Below, piece after piece: positions 30,442 to 38,308 of a stretch of 50,576 nt of DNA. The notes below the pieces were generated by a model. The model was given only the letters and a program-made list of their open reading frames with translations. It did no database searches and was not told the origin of the DNA. Position 1 is the stretch's first letter. Each line of letters opens with the position of its first letter. The stretch comes from a virus, in the IMG/VR virus record IMGVR_UViG_3300031673_000071, positions 1-50,576 of that record; one strand, given 5' to 3'. The position numbers were made by a program, and so were the translations under genes.

Positions 30442-30621
30442 ATGATATACTTAACACATAAAGGATACTTAGGAAGGATACAATATTCAGAAGCTGATAG
30501 GTGTTACTATGGAAGGATAGAAATTATTAGGGACTTGGTTACTTTTGAGGGTGATACCAGACATGAGGCTATAAATGCTTTCTGTGAAACTGTTGACGAT
30601 TATATTAAGGGATGTAAATAA
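30442..30621 (+). CDS. HicB-like antitoxin N-terminal domain, orphan
   Basis: The product has 59 residues: YLTHKGYLGRIQYSEADRCY then GRIEIIRDLVTFEGDTRHEA and INAFCETVDDYIKG. This is the pattern of the HicB partial RNase H-like fold (KGYxGxxEYSEEDxxFYG, TFEGDTxxEL, VDDYL). It lacks the usual C-terminal DNA-binding domain and no HicA toxin gene is next to it. It may counter a host HicA or have been recruited by the adjacent regulator. Confidence 0.7.
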   Translation: MIYLTHKGYLGRIQYSEADRCYYGRIEIIRDLVTFEGDTRHEAINAFCETVDDYIKGCK

Positions 30622-30659
30622 AATAAATTAGGGTATTTTGAAAATATCCTTTTTTAATA

Positions 30660-30691
30660 TTTGGTTTATTAATAGTTTTGTTTTATATTTG
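30660..30691 (+). promoter_or_regulatory. Early promoter
   Basis: TTTG at 30660-30663, 20 bases, TATATTTG at 30684-30691; ATG at 30704. Leads the recombination operon. Confidence 0.75.
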
Positions 30692-30703
30692 TAGAAGAAA
30701 GCA

Positions 30704-31027
30704 ATGAAGCTTACGTTAAAAAATGAAGAGATGACAATCCAAGAATTAGAGTTAGCGGTAAGAGAATTAGGGTCTACGTTCATGGTTCACAATGCAGTTC
30801 ATGGTTCACAATACATAACCATTAACGGATTTAGATATAGACTATCAGATCACTTTCAACCCAGCAATTATGTTATTAGGAATTACGAAGACGTATCCTC
30901 TTACGATCAGATCCTACAATTAGTAGTTGCTAAAATCGAAAAATCAAAGGAAATTAATACTGTTGATGAATTTATCTTTGATGACGATTGTGATGGATTT
31001 ATTGAAAATATTAACTATGTAAAATAA
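30704..31027 (+). CDS. Hypothetical protein, 107 aa
   Basis: This is the first gene of the recombination operon. It carries a 19-bp tandem duplication with one mismatch (about 30779-30816) that gives the repeated peptide VHNA/VHGS. It has an acidic C-terminus (VDEFIFDDDCDGFIENINY). No family recognised. Confidence 0.6.
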   Translation: MKLTLKNEEMTIQELELAVRELGSTFMVHNAVHGSQYITINGFRYRLSDHFQPSNYVIRNYEDVSSYDQILQLVVAKIEKSKEINTVDEFIFDDDCDGFIENINYVK

Positions 31028-31028
31028 G

Positions 31029-31268
31029 ATGAAGCAATTATTAATTAAAGCAATCAAAAACCGTAAACGCCTAAATAGCCTAAATAAATCTCACATTAGA
31101 TCTGAGCAATTTATTAGAAATTTAGAATACTGGTTATCTTGTAATGCTGACATAAATAAATTAGTAAAGCGGCACGAAGCAGAAATTAGAATATTAATGA
31201 CAAAGAATTTTATAAATCAATTTGAGAAATTATGTCTAAACTTAGAAGATCACGCGAAAATTGGGTGA
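31029..31268 (+). CDS. Hypothetical basic helical protein, 79 aa
   Basis: MKQLLIKAIKNRKRLNSLNK is basic and the rest is helical (EYWLSCNADINKLVKRHEAE). It starts one base after the previous stop and its end overlaps the next small frame. Function unknown; a nucleic-acid-binding accessory is possible. Confidence 0.5.
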   Translation: MKQLLIKAIKNRKRLNSLNKSHIRSEQFIRNLEYWLSCNADINKLVKRHEAEIRILMTKNFINQFEKLCLNLEDHAKIG

Positions 31269-31369
31269 AGAAATCATCGGGATACACCCAACACATGAAC
31301 GACAAAGAAATAGTTGAAGAATTAAAGAAATCAATAATTATTAAAGAACCAAAAATCTTAAAGAAATGA
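31232..31369 (+). CDS. Small basic protein, 45 aa
   Basis: MSKLRRSRENWVKKSSGYTQ leads to a Lys-rich helix. It overlaps the preceding gene by 37 bases and shares ATGA with the ATPase start, so it may serve to couple translation. Confidence 0.4.
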   Translation: MSKLRRSRENWVKKSSGYTQHMNDKEIVEELKKSIIIKEPKILKK

Positions 31370-33141
31370 GCAAGTTATTATCACTAAACATCCTTTCAGA
31401 TTACAAAGGAATTAAAGTACAGGAAATAGATTTCGATTCAAAAGGCGAAATTATAGAAATTAAGGGTGGAGTTGGCACCGGTAAATCAACAACCCATAAA
31501 GCTCCAGAACTTGCAATGTCAGGAGGTAGTACAAAGCAATTTGAAGATCCAACAGGCGAAGGTGACTTTTCAAATGAAGTTTGTATTTCATCTGCCGAAC
31601 ATATTTACATGAGGACAACCTCCAAGGATGGTAAATGGGACGGCATTTGCTACCAAAAAGATAATGACGGTAAGATTTGCAAGAACCCAGTTATTAATGG
31701 CCGTAAAATGACACCCGCAGTTGCAAGAGATACTTTCCAAACTGAATTAACTTTCGGAGCTGGTAGATTTACTTCTAAAGATCCACGCGTTCAACTCGAC
31801 TTCATGATGGATACTTACTCTTGGAAGCTTAAAGATATGGGTGTTATTTTCGATAAATCGGCACCTGACTATAAAGATTCAATACTTTGGAGATTAGATC
31901 AAGCCAAAGCAGACAGATCAGCTAAAGAGTACACAAAAAAAGCTATGAATGGTTTTCGAAATCACTTAGAAGCTGAAGGATGGGATGAGCAGAATGTTCC
32001 TGAATTGGTAGATGTTGAGGCGTTGGAAGCTCAGAAAAAGGATTTAGAGGAAGGTTTAATTACTGCCCGTGAAATATTCGCAACTGCACAGAATCAGAAT
32101 AAGATTGATGCAATGAATAAAGTACAATCTGAAATTGATGTGCTGACTTCTAAGGCATCGGAATTGATGGGTAAAATTACGGCTTATAATTCGGGGTTGG
32201 AAGCTCAGGAGCAATTAAGGAGTGAGAAATTGAGTACTGAGATATCCAAGCATAATACTCATATTGATGATGAACGGAAATGGAGGGCTCAAGCTAGTGA
32301 AAGTATAACATTTCTATCAAGGGTTAACGCGCCTGTTGATGAGTTGGTTAATTGGTATGAAAAACTTAACGAAATTGGATCGCCTCGCCTATTACACTCT
32401 GAATTAGAAGCCCTAACCCCCCTCGCAAAAGTGCCAATGACAGATGGTAAGATTACGGACTTTACGCAAAAATACACAGATGAAATAAATATGTCTTTAT
32501 GTGTATTGTCAGAATTAAGAAAAGAAATCGCTCCATTAATTGCACTAAAGGCAAATCCAGTAACCGAAACAAAAACTTTCGATCCTACTCCTTATGACAC
32601 TTCCGATTTAACAGCACAAATCACCAAAGCAAACGAAACCAACAAAATAAATAAACGTTGGGCTTCATTCTTTGATCATCAAGCTGCAGATGAAAACGTA
32701 AAGGAGATTTGGAAAGAATATTGTAATTTATTTACTCAAATCGATTTGGGCGTTCCTGGACTTACTCTTTCTATTGTTGGTGATGATGAGAAGTCAGAGA
32801 TTCGCACGATGTACGATGGTAGATATAATCCAGATTTATTTGATCCGAATAGTAAAGAAGTAAAACCGCGCTTAATTTCTCAATATTCAGAGACTCAGCG
32901 CCCGATTATTGCAATATTAATGCAAAAATATTTATTGGATGAGAAGATTAAAAAAGGTGATGATGGGTTAAGAGCTATTTTTGTTGAGATGCCAATGGAT
33001 ATGAAAACTAGACTTACGTTAAAGCAAATGAAAAATGAATTTGATATTGATATTTTTACTTCGACAACTGGTGACTTTACTGTTGACGGATTGGAAGAGG
33101 GGCAGTTCTTAATTGAAAATGGATATCTTTTAAATAAGTAA
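31366..33141 (+). CDS. SMC/SbcC-like ATPase of the recombination operon
   Basis: The product has 591 residues. Walker A GGVGTGKS at 34-41 follows an N-terminal strand pair typical of Rad50/RecF-type ATPases. A helical coiled middle (~210-290) precedes a C-terminal half with QYSETQRPIIAILMQKYLL (signature-like region) and IFVEMPMD (538-545) as Walker B with Glu. Together with the YqaJ exonuclease downstream it probably works in DNA recombination or end processing. It is short for SbcC, having only a brief coil. Confidence 0.7.
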   Translation: MSKLLSLNILSDYKGIKVQEIDFDSKGEIIEIKGGVGTGKSTTHKAPELAMSGGSTKQFEDPTGEGDFSNEVCISSAEHIYMRTTSKDGKWDGICYQKDNDGKICKNPVINGRKMTPAVARDTFQTELTFGAGRFTSKDPRVQLDFMMDTYSWKLKDMGVIFDKSAPDYKDSILWRLDQAKADRSAKEYTKKAMNGFRNHLEAEGWDEQNVPELVDVEALEAQKKDLEEGLITAREIFATAQNQNKIDAMNKVQSEIDVLTSKASELMGKITAYNSGLEAQEQLRSEKLSTEISKHNTHIDDERKWRAQASESITFLSRVNAPVDELVNWYEKLNEIGSPRLLHSELEALTPLAKVPMTDGKITDFTQKYTDEINMSLCVLSELRKEIAPLIALKANPVTETKTFDPTPYDTSDLTAQITKANETNKINKRWASFFDHQAADENVKEIWKEYCNLFTQIDLGVPGLTLSIVGDDEKSEIRTMYDGRYNPDLFDPNSKEVKPRLISQYSETQRPIIAILMQKYLLDEKIKKGDDGLRAIFVEMPMDMKTRLTLKQMKNEFDIDIFTSTTGDFTVDGLEEGQFLIENGYLLNK

Positions 33142-33159
33142 AAATTTAATCGGGTAGGC

Positions 33160-33190
33160 TTTGGTTTATCCGATTATTTTAATAACTTTG
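33160..33190 (+). promoter_or_regulatory. Early promoter
   Basis: TTTG at 33160-33163, exactly 19 bases, TAACTTTG at 33183-33190; ATG at 33214. Confidence 0.75.
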
Positions 33191-33213
33191 TTTTAAATTA
33201 ATAATCAAAGAAA

Positions 33214-33714
33214 ATGGAAAAGACTCATTGGAAAAAGCAATTTAACTACGACTATTTAGGTAGTTATAGTTTGAAAGATGGAAATGAAGTAGTGCTAACA
33301 ATGGCCGCTACAAAAAAAGAATTGGTAACTGGTGGAGATGGCAAAAAACAGGAATGTTTTATCTGCTACTTTAAAGAAAAAGAAGATTGGATAAAGCCTA
33401 TGATTTTGAATCGTACCAATTGTAAGACTATCGAAAAAATGTATGGTACTCCATATATTGAAGATTGGGCAGGAAAGCAAATTACTATCTACATTCAATC
33501 AGGAATAAAGGCTTTCGGTGATGTGGTTGATGCGCTTAGAATCAGAAAAGAGAAGCCGAAACCACCCGTATTAACGAAAACACATAACGCTTATCAAAGT
33601 GTTGTAGATTTCCTTAAAGGAGGTGGTGACATTTTAAAGGTTACCGGAAAATATACAATTTCAAACGAATTAATAACTGAATTAAAATCGATTAAAAAAG
33701 ATGGAGTTAACTAG
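33214..33714 (+). CDS. Conserved recombination-operon protein, 166 aa
   Basis: It opens with MEKTHWKKQFNYDYLGSYSL and contains MILNRTNCKTIEKMYGTPYI and WAGKQITIYIQSGIKAFGDV, a beta-rich domain that may bind DNA, then a C-terminal helical tail. Proteins like this commonly sit beside YqaJ nucleases in Bacteroidota phages, so it may be the annealing or partner protein. Its end overlaps the nuclease gene by 14 bases. Function inferred from context. Confidence 0.55.
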   Translation: MEKTHWKKQFNYDYLGSYSLKDGNEVVLTMAATKKELVTGGDGKKQECFICYFKEKEDWIKPMILNRTNCKTIEKMYGTPYIEDWAGKQITIYIQSGIKAFGDVVDALRIRKEKPKPPVLTKTHNAYQSVVDFLKGGGDILKVTGKYTISNELITELKSIKKDGVN

Positions 33715-34399
33715 AGAACAAATTTGGATGAATAAACGTGCTGAATGCTACGCAACTGCAAGTGTTTGTCCTAACTTAATGAAAGGCGGTAGAGCTAAAG
33801 GAGTTGATTGGGGTGAGTCTGCAAAGGATGTTTTGTTTGCTGCTAAATATCAGCATAGAACTGGTTTGCAATTAGAACAAAAAGATCTGTTTCAATTTAA
33901 ATGGGGACACGAACAAGAACCAAATGCAGTCGAATGGTTGAGAGCCCAAACAATGGATGAGGTTAAATCTTGCGAATCTGATTTCGATCAGATTGTTTTT
34001 CAGCAACCATTTGAAGGGTTTGGAGATTCGCCGGATGCTTTTATTTTAAATACTGATGGATCTGTAAAAGTTGTTGTAGAAATTAAATGCCCTGTAGATC
34101 AGGTTAAAATCGAAAAGCTACGCGAAGAAACAGATATTCATGATAAGCATGAATATTACTGGCAGTTCATCGCTCACATGATCGGAACTCCTGAAGCTAA
34201 AGAATTATGGTGGGTGATTTTCGATGGGTATAATGATGAAGGACATATTGTTAAAATGTTCAGAAAAGATCATTTAGCCAACATCGAGAAACTTATTGCA
34301 AGGATTAAAGATGGAATTTATGTAGTAAAAAAATGCATTGAGGATCCTGCAAATTATAAAATAGATAACATCGAAACCATCCTAAATGAAAGAGAATAA
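33701..34399 (+). CDS. YqaJ-type exonuclease (PD-(D/E)XK)
   Basis: The product has 232 residues, a lambda-exonuclease-like recombinase. Motifs: WGHEQE (Glu71/Glu73), FGDSPDAF (Asp112), VVVEIKCP (Glu127, Lys129) and YYWQ (152-155), in the right order for metal-dependent end resection. Along with the ATPase, the 33214 protein and the SSB-like protein it forms a recombination module. Confidence 0.85.
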   Translation: MELTREQIWMNKRAECYATASVCPNLMKGGRAKGVDWGESAKDVLFAAKYQHRTGLQLEQKDLFQFKWGHEQEPNAVEWLRAQTMDEVKSCESDFDQIVFQQPFEGFGDSPDAFILNTDGSVKVVVEIKCPVDQVKIEKLREETDIHDKHEYYWQFIAHMIGTPEAKELWWVIFDGYNDEGHIVKMFRKDHLANIEKLIARIKDGIYVVKKCIEDPANYKIDNIETILNERE

Positions 34400-34493
34400 T
34401 CACGAAGCATATATAGTATGCAATTCATGCGGTCATTATTATGATGCTAGAATGTATTTAAGTTGTCCAATGTGTAATCAAGTAAATAAATAA
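34386..34493 (+). CDS. Small zinc-ribbon protein, 35 aa
   Basis: VCNSCGHYYD and LSCPMCNQV give two CxxC knuckles. It overlaps the end of the YqaJ gene and ends five bases before the next start, so it belongs to the same operon. Confidence 0.5.
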   Translation: MKENNHEAYIVCNSCGHYYDARMYLSCPMCNQVNK

Positions 34494-34497
34494 AAAT

Positions 34498-34869
34498 ATG
34501 AATTTCGAAATTAACGGTAAAGTAATTGTAAAAGAAGAAACTGTATCAATTAGTGATAAGTTTAAGAAAAGAGAATTTGTTATTGAGGTTGAAAATGAAC
34601 GTAATTCTGAATGGAATGACTTCATTAAATTTCAGCTAACTCAAGATCGTTGCGATTTATTAGATGCAATTTCTTTGAATGAAGAAATTAAAGTTTCTTT
34701 TAATGTTCGTGGTCGTAAATGGGAAAAAGAAGGAAAGGTAAATTACTTTTCAAATCTTGAAGCCTGGAGAATTGAGAAGGTTGTTTCTGCTCAGACTCCA
34801 CCGGCAAATAATGTTGAGGAATTTAAAGCAGATGCGCCAGGTGATGAAGACGACAGTTTACCTTTTTAA
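34498..34869 (+). CDS. SSB-like protein (DUF3127)
   Basis: The product has 123 residues. The OB-fold-like N-terminal ~100 (NFEINGKVIVKEETVSISDK, KREFVIEVENERNSEWNDFI, VSFNVRGRKWEKEGKVNYF) matches DUF3127. The C-terminus is acidic and ends DDSLPF, the tip through which bacterial SSB recruits partners. It most likely is the phage single-strand DNA-binding protein. Confidence 0.75.
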   Translation: MNFEINGKVIVKEETVSISDKFKKREFVIEVENERNSEWNDFIKFQLTQDRCDLLDAISLNEEIKVSFNVRGRKWEKEGKVNYFSNLEAWRIEKVVSAQTPPANNVEEFKADAPGDEDDSLPF

Positions 34870-34892
34870 CTAATCTGTTTTATAACACATTT

Positions 34893-34925
34893 AAAAGCAT
34901 CTCTTTTATAGGGATGCTTTTTGTG
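34893..34925 (+). terminator. Terminator of the recombination operon
   Basis: AAAAGCATCTC (34893-34903) pairs with GGGATGCTTTT (34911-34921), one G-U, then TTG. Confidence 0.7.
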
Positions 34926-34933
34926 TATATTAA

Positions 34934-34941
34934 TAAATTTG
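34934..34941 (+). promoter_or_regulatory. Early promoter
   Basis: TAAATTTG just after the terminator, about 33 bases before the ATG at 34975. The upstream TTTG is not well placed. Confidence 0.5.
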
Positions 34942-34974
34942 TTTAACTTAGTGGTGAATTAAAAAATCAAAGTA

Positions 34975-35148
34975 ATGAAAAAAATACTAGAAGAAGTTAA
35001 GAATCTTATCAAATCAGATAAGTTAGAAGAAGTTATCACGACCACAAACGGCGAACGGAAAACTGTATTGAAATTAAAGCAAGGTGGATCGATTACATAT
35101 CATGGAGATGATGCGATTGAGGTGTTAATTTTTACAAGTAAATATTAA
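34975..35148 (+). CDS. Hypothetical protein, 57 aa
   Basis: MKKILEEVKNLIKSDKLEEV is a helical start, followed by a small beta part (TVLKLKQGGSITYHGDDAIE). It precedes the helicase by four bases. Function unknown. Confidence 0.5.
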   Translation: MKKILEEVKNLIKSDKLEEVITTTNGERKTVLKLKQGGSITYHGDDAIEVLIFTSKY

Positions 35149-35152
35149 TGAA

Positions 35153-35263
35153 ATGGGAATAAAATTAAGACCATACCAAAACGAACTAATAGAAGCTATT
35201 CTCCCCTTGTGGAAAGCTGGTAAAAAGAAAGTACTTTGCCAACTACCCACAGGGGGAGGATGA
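35153..35263 (+). CDS. SF2 helicase, N-terminal fragment
   Basis: MGIKLRPYQNELIEAILPLW carries the Q-like motif of superfamily 2 helicases and runs to CQLPTGGG, where TGA at 35261-35263 ends the frame in the middle of the P-loop. The next frame picks up as MNGKTVIFSW. Removing seven bases (TGAATGG) would restore the standard PTGGGKTVIF. The stop overlaps the next start as ATGA. Confidence 0.65.
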   Translation: MGIKLRPYQNELIEAILPLWKAGKKKVLCQLPTGGG

Positions 35264-36696
35264 ATGGAAAAACCGTAATTTTTTCATGGATAGCTCAGAA
35301 TACAAACTTCAAAAACAAAAAAGTTTTAATAATCACTCATAGAGTTGAGCTACTAACCGAAACAGGCGGGACGCTTGAAGAGTTTGGAATTACTCCTTTC
35401 ATAGTAACATCTAAAACAAAAAAGCCTAACGACTCATTTATGTGCGCTGTAGCAATGACTGGGACCTTGAAAAACAGACTTAAAAACCCTGAATGGTTGG
35501 AGTGGTTTAATTCTTTTTCATTGGTAATAATCGACGAATCACATCTTGAAGACTTCTTCCATATTCATAAAGCTATTGAAAATCAGTTTGTTCTAGGTTT
35601 TACGGCCACGCCAAAACGAATGAATAAGCAGCATCAACTTTCGAGCGAATATGAGGATATGATTTTAGGTCCAGACACTCAGCAATTGATTAAAATGGGG
35701 TTTTTGCTTCCTGATAAATATTGGGGTGTACCAATTGATATGTCCGGGATAAGCAAATCAGGTGGTGATTTCTCTACTTCAGAAATGTATGAGCGTTATA
35801 ATTCGCCGGAGCTTTATTTAGGTGTAATTAATAACTGGTCGAAATTTACGCATGGTACACTTACACTTTGCTTTTGTGTGAATATTCAACATTGTCTGCA
35901 AACTGCCAAAGTTTTTAATCAGAATGGGGTTACTGCAAAATTCATTTCATCGGAACCGCCAAAACCTAAATTACCAAAATCTGATAATAAAGCAGATTGG
36001 ACCAAGTACGAAATTAAGACCAAAGAATATGAAGCTTATAAAAGTGGATATTCTATTTACTCCGGGAATCGTGCGCAAATTATCCAAGACTGGAAAGATC
36101 GAAAGTTTTTAGTTTTAATCAATGCCGGAATTTTAACCTCAGGCTTTAATCATAAACCAATAGAAACGATTATAATTAATAGGGCAACATCTTCAGATAA
36201 TTTATTTTTACAGATGATTGGCAGGGGCTCCAGACCGAACCCAAACAAAGATCATTTCAATATTTTAGATTTTGGATCCAATGCTGAAAGATTAGGCCAT
36301 TATCGAGCACCCAGGGAATATTCATTATCACATGAAGAGTCGAAAGGTGGAGGAGTGGCAGCTTATAAGGAGTGTAAAGGCATTGATTGTGGCTGTTTGG
36401 TTTTAGCTTCTGCAATGATTTGTCCTTATTGTGGATATGTTTTCCCGAAATCACAGAAGCAAAAAGAGGTTGAATTAGTTGAGCAAACATTCCACGGCAA
36501 ACAATACAAAGAAGCAGTCGAAGAATTTCAAACCGTTGAAGATATTGAGATGCTTGCTCGCGTGAAAAAATACACTAAGCCATGGGTATTCCGGACTATC
36601 TTTTTTAAGTTGGGTGAGGATGCGTTTAAGGAGTATATGAAAAATAAAAATTATAAATGGCCATATATTTATAGATTACTTGATGGTTATAAATAA
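35260..36696 (+). CDS. SF2 (DEAD/DEAH-type) helicase, main part in -1 frame
   Basis: From the ATG at 35260 it has 478 residues beginning MNGKTVIFSW. Motif II is DESH (92-95), motif III region FTATP (114-118), motif VI QMIGRGSRP, and a zinc knuckle pair follows (CKGIDCGC, CPYCGYVFPK). UvsW/RecG-like roles in replication or recombination are likely. It needs the preceding 36-residue fragment for a complete nucleotide site. Frameshifting -1 on GGGGGA would join both parts as GGGRMNGKT, which still fits GxxxxGKT; reinitiation or simple inactivation are alternatives. Confidence 0.75.
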   Translation: MNGKTVIFSWIAQNTNFKNKKVLIITHRVELLTETGGTLEEFGITPFIVTSKTKKPNDSFMCAVAMTGTLKNRLKNPEWLEWFNSFSLVIIDESHLEDFFHIHKAIENQFVLGFTATPKRMNKQHQLSSEYEDMILGPDTQQLIKMGFLLPDKYWGVPIDMSGISKSGGDFSTSEMYERYNSPELYLGVINNWSKFTHGTLTLCFCVNIQHCLQTAKVFNQNGVTAKFISSEPPKPKLPKSDNKADWTKYEIKTKEYEAYKSGYSIYSGNRAQIIQDWKDRKFLVLINAGILTSGFNHKPIETIIINRATSSDNLFLQMIGRGSRPNPNKDHFNILDFGSNAERLGHYRAPREYSLSHEESKGGGVAAYKECKGIDCGCLVLASAMICPYCGYVFPKSQKQKEVELVEQTFHGKQYKEAVEEFQTVEDIEMLARVKKYTKPWVFRTIFFKLGEDAFKEYMKNKNYKWPYIYRLLDGYK

Positions 36697-36710
36697 TATT
36701 AGTATATTTG
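36680..36710 (+). promoter_or_regulatory. Early promoter
   Basis: TTG at 36680-36682, 20 bases, TATATTTG at 36703-36710; ATG at 36732. Confidence 0.65.
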
Positions 36711-36731
36711 TTTTAAATTAAATCATACAGA

Positions 36732-36869
36732 ATGAAAAAAATATTATTAGAAATCGAATTTGATGAGTCCTGGGATGCTTATATTCCAGATGATAAAGAG
36801 AAAGTTAAACACATCTTAATGCCAATGTCAATGTTAGACGGTGTTGAGATTAAAATTGTAGAAGAATGA
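36732..36869 (+). CDS. Hypothetical protein, 45 aa
   Basis: MKKILLEIEFDESWDAYIPD is a small acidic alpha/beta peptide. Its stop shares ATGA with the DnaA-like gene, so they are coupled. Confidence 0.5.
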   Translation: MKKILLEIEFDESWDAYIPDDKEKVKHILMPMSMLDGVEIKIVEE

Positions 36870-37129
36870 AAACAATTGAACAACATGCATTTGAATTATG
36901 CAACAGCGACATAGATAAATTAAATTTTATCATGCAAAAAACGAGAAAGCCAGAGGTGACTATTGTTAGATTTGAAATAATAAATAAGCTTAGAAAACTT
37001 GGATTTACCGTTCGATCGATAGCAGATTTTTTCGGATTTTCAGATCATAGTGCTATATGTAATGCTATTAAAAAAGATAATGAGAGAATTGAGTTTGAGG
37101 AACGAATTAAAAAACATGTTAGGTTATGA
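36866..37129 (+). CDS. DnaA domain IV-like DNA-binding protein
   Basis: The product has 87 residues. VRSIADFFGFSDHSAICNAI closely follows the DnaA signature (IGxxFGxRDHSTVxxA), the part that binds DnaA boxes. The AAA+ domain of DnaA is absent, so this is a stand-alone DNA-binding module. It may recognise the phage origin or intercept host DnaA sites. Coupled by ATGA to the methyltransferase. Confidence 0.65.
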   Translation: MKTIEQHAFELCNSDIDKLNFIMQKTRKPEVTIVRFEIINKLRKLGFTVRSIADFFGFSDHSAICNAIKKDNERIEFEERIKKHVRL

Positions 37130-38088
37130 CAGATGATCAAATAAACAAAGTACATCACAAAAACTTTTTAGATAATACGCTACCAAATAAATCGGTTCAG
37201 TTACTTATAGCAGATCCACCTTATTTTCAGGTTAAAGGTGATTTTGATTTCATTTGGAAGTCTTTCGATGATTATTTAAAGGATGTTGAAAAATGGGCTA
37301 TTGAGTGTAAAAGGTTGTTGGCTGATAATGGTACGCTTTTTTGGTATGGTTCATCTAAAAAAATCGCTTATGCTCAGATTATACTTGACAAACATTTTAA
37401 TATTATAAACAATTTAGCTTGGAATAAAGGATCATTTATGGGGTTAGAAGAAAGCGAAGGATTGAGAAGTTTTGCGCCATGTACAGAAAGGATTTTGATG
37501 TATGGATTAGAGCAAGAAGATTTGACAGGAAAACACTACAAACCTATAAAGTTTTATTTTTGGGAGGAATACGAAAAAAGTGGACTTACTTTAAAAACAG
37601 CTAATCAACTAATGGGGTTAGCAACAACTGGGGCAAATTTAGCTGGCGAATTGTTCGGTAAAAAAAGGGATAGGTTTGTTTTTCCTACCAAAGAAAAATA
37701 TACGATGCTGCAAAAAAGAGGTTTTTTCAGCAAAGAATACGAAGAACTACGCAAAGAATACGAAGAACTACGCAAAGAATACGAACATTTACGCAGACCT
37801 TTTAATAATCAATTTAGATTACAGGAGATTTTAAACTTTAAAAATGAAGCAACCAAAACGGGTGCTAAATATGATCACGATACCGTAAAGCCTGAAACCA
37901 TAACAAGAGCACTAATTTTAACATGTAGCAGACCAAATGATTTAGTATTTGTTCCTTTCGCTGGTTCTGGTACCGAATGCGCAATGAGTAAAAAAGAAGG
38001 CCGTAACTATATAGGATACGACATAGAAAAAAAGTATGTAGATATGGCAAATCAAAGATGTAATTTTCAACAACCAAGTTTATTTTAA
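37126..38088 (+). CDS. DNA methyltransferase (N6-adenine/N4-cytosine type)
   Basis: The product has 320 residues. Catalytic DPPY at 30-33 and the AdoMet motif PFAGSGTE at 277-284 occur in the order DPPY first, FxGxG last, as in beta-class enzymes. Between them a heptad tract EYEELRK (~206-226) is encoded by a 21-bp tandem repeat. No restriction endonuclease neighbours it, so protection from host restriction or marking of phage DNA is likely. Confidence 0.82.
   Translation: MTDDQINKVHHKNFLDNTLPNKSVQLLIADPPYFQVKGDFDFIWKSFDDYLKDVEKWAIECKRLLADNGTLFWYGSSKKIAYAQIILDKHFNIINNLAWNKGSFMGLEESEGLRSFAPCTERILMYGLEQEDLTGKHYKPIKFYFWEEYEKSGLTLKTANQLMGLATTGANLAGELFGKKRDRFVFPTKEKYTMLQKRGFFSKEYEELRKEYEELRKEYEHLRRPFNNQFRLQEILNFKNEATKTGAKYDHDTVKPETITRALILTCSRPNDLVFVPFAGSGTECAMSKKEGRNYIGYDIEKKYVDMANQRCNFQQPSLF
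37731..37793 (+). repeat. 21-bp tandem repeat, three units
   Basis: Units at 37731-37751 and 37752-37772 are identical; the third (37773-37793) differs at four bases. Each encodes seven residues (EYEELRK), so copy changes keep the frame and lengthen a helix in the methyltransferase. Confidence 0.85.
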
Positions 38089-38092
38089 AAAT

Positions 38093-38308
38093 ATGACCTT
38101 CGCACAACACTTAAAAGCAGACCTAAACCGAAAAGGATTAGGCATTAATTACCTTGTACAATTATTGAACTTATCTTATAGCTCATGTAATAGGAGGATG
38201 AATGATAATAGCTTCATGAACAAAGAAATATCATGGATACTGATTAAACACTTTATGATTAGATCAGATAAGCATGAGAAGTATTTACTTAATATAAAAT
38301 CAAAATGA
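38093..38308 (+). CDS. Hypothetical protein, 71 aa
   Basis: TFAQHLKADLNRKGLGINYL, VQLLNLSYSSCNRRM is reminiscent of a helix-turn-helix arrangement, followed by a helical tail. Its stop overlaps the next start (ATGA). A small regulator is possible but not shown. Confidence 0.5.
   Translation: MTFAQHLKADLNRKGLGINYLVQLLNLSYSSCNRRMNDNSFMNKEISWILIKHFMIRSDKHEKYLLNIKSK

Noticed and set aside
35236-35259. Helicase start upstream of ATG 35260 in the same frame
   Set aside because: The upstream codons encode PTTHRGR, an out-of-frame reading of the PTGGG motif, so they are not the true N-terminus.
37865-38110. Minus-strand frame over the methyltransferase end
   Set aside because: It lies over the conserved FAGSG motif region of the real gene and has no promoter.
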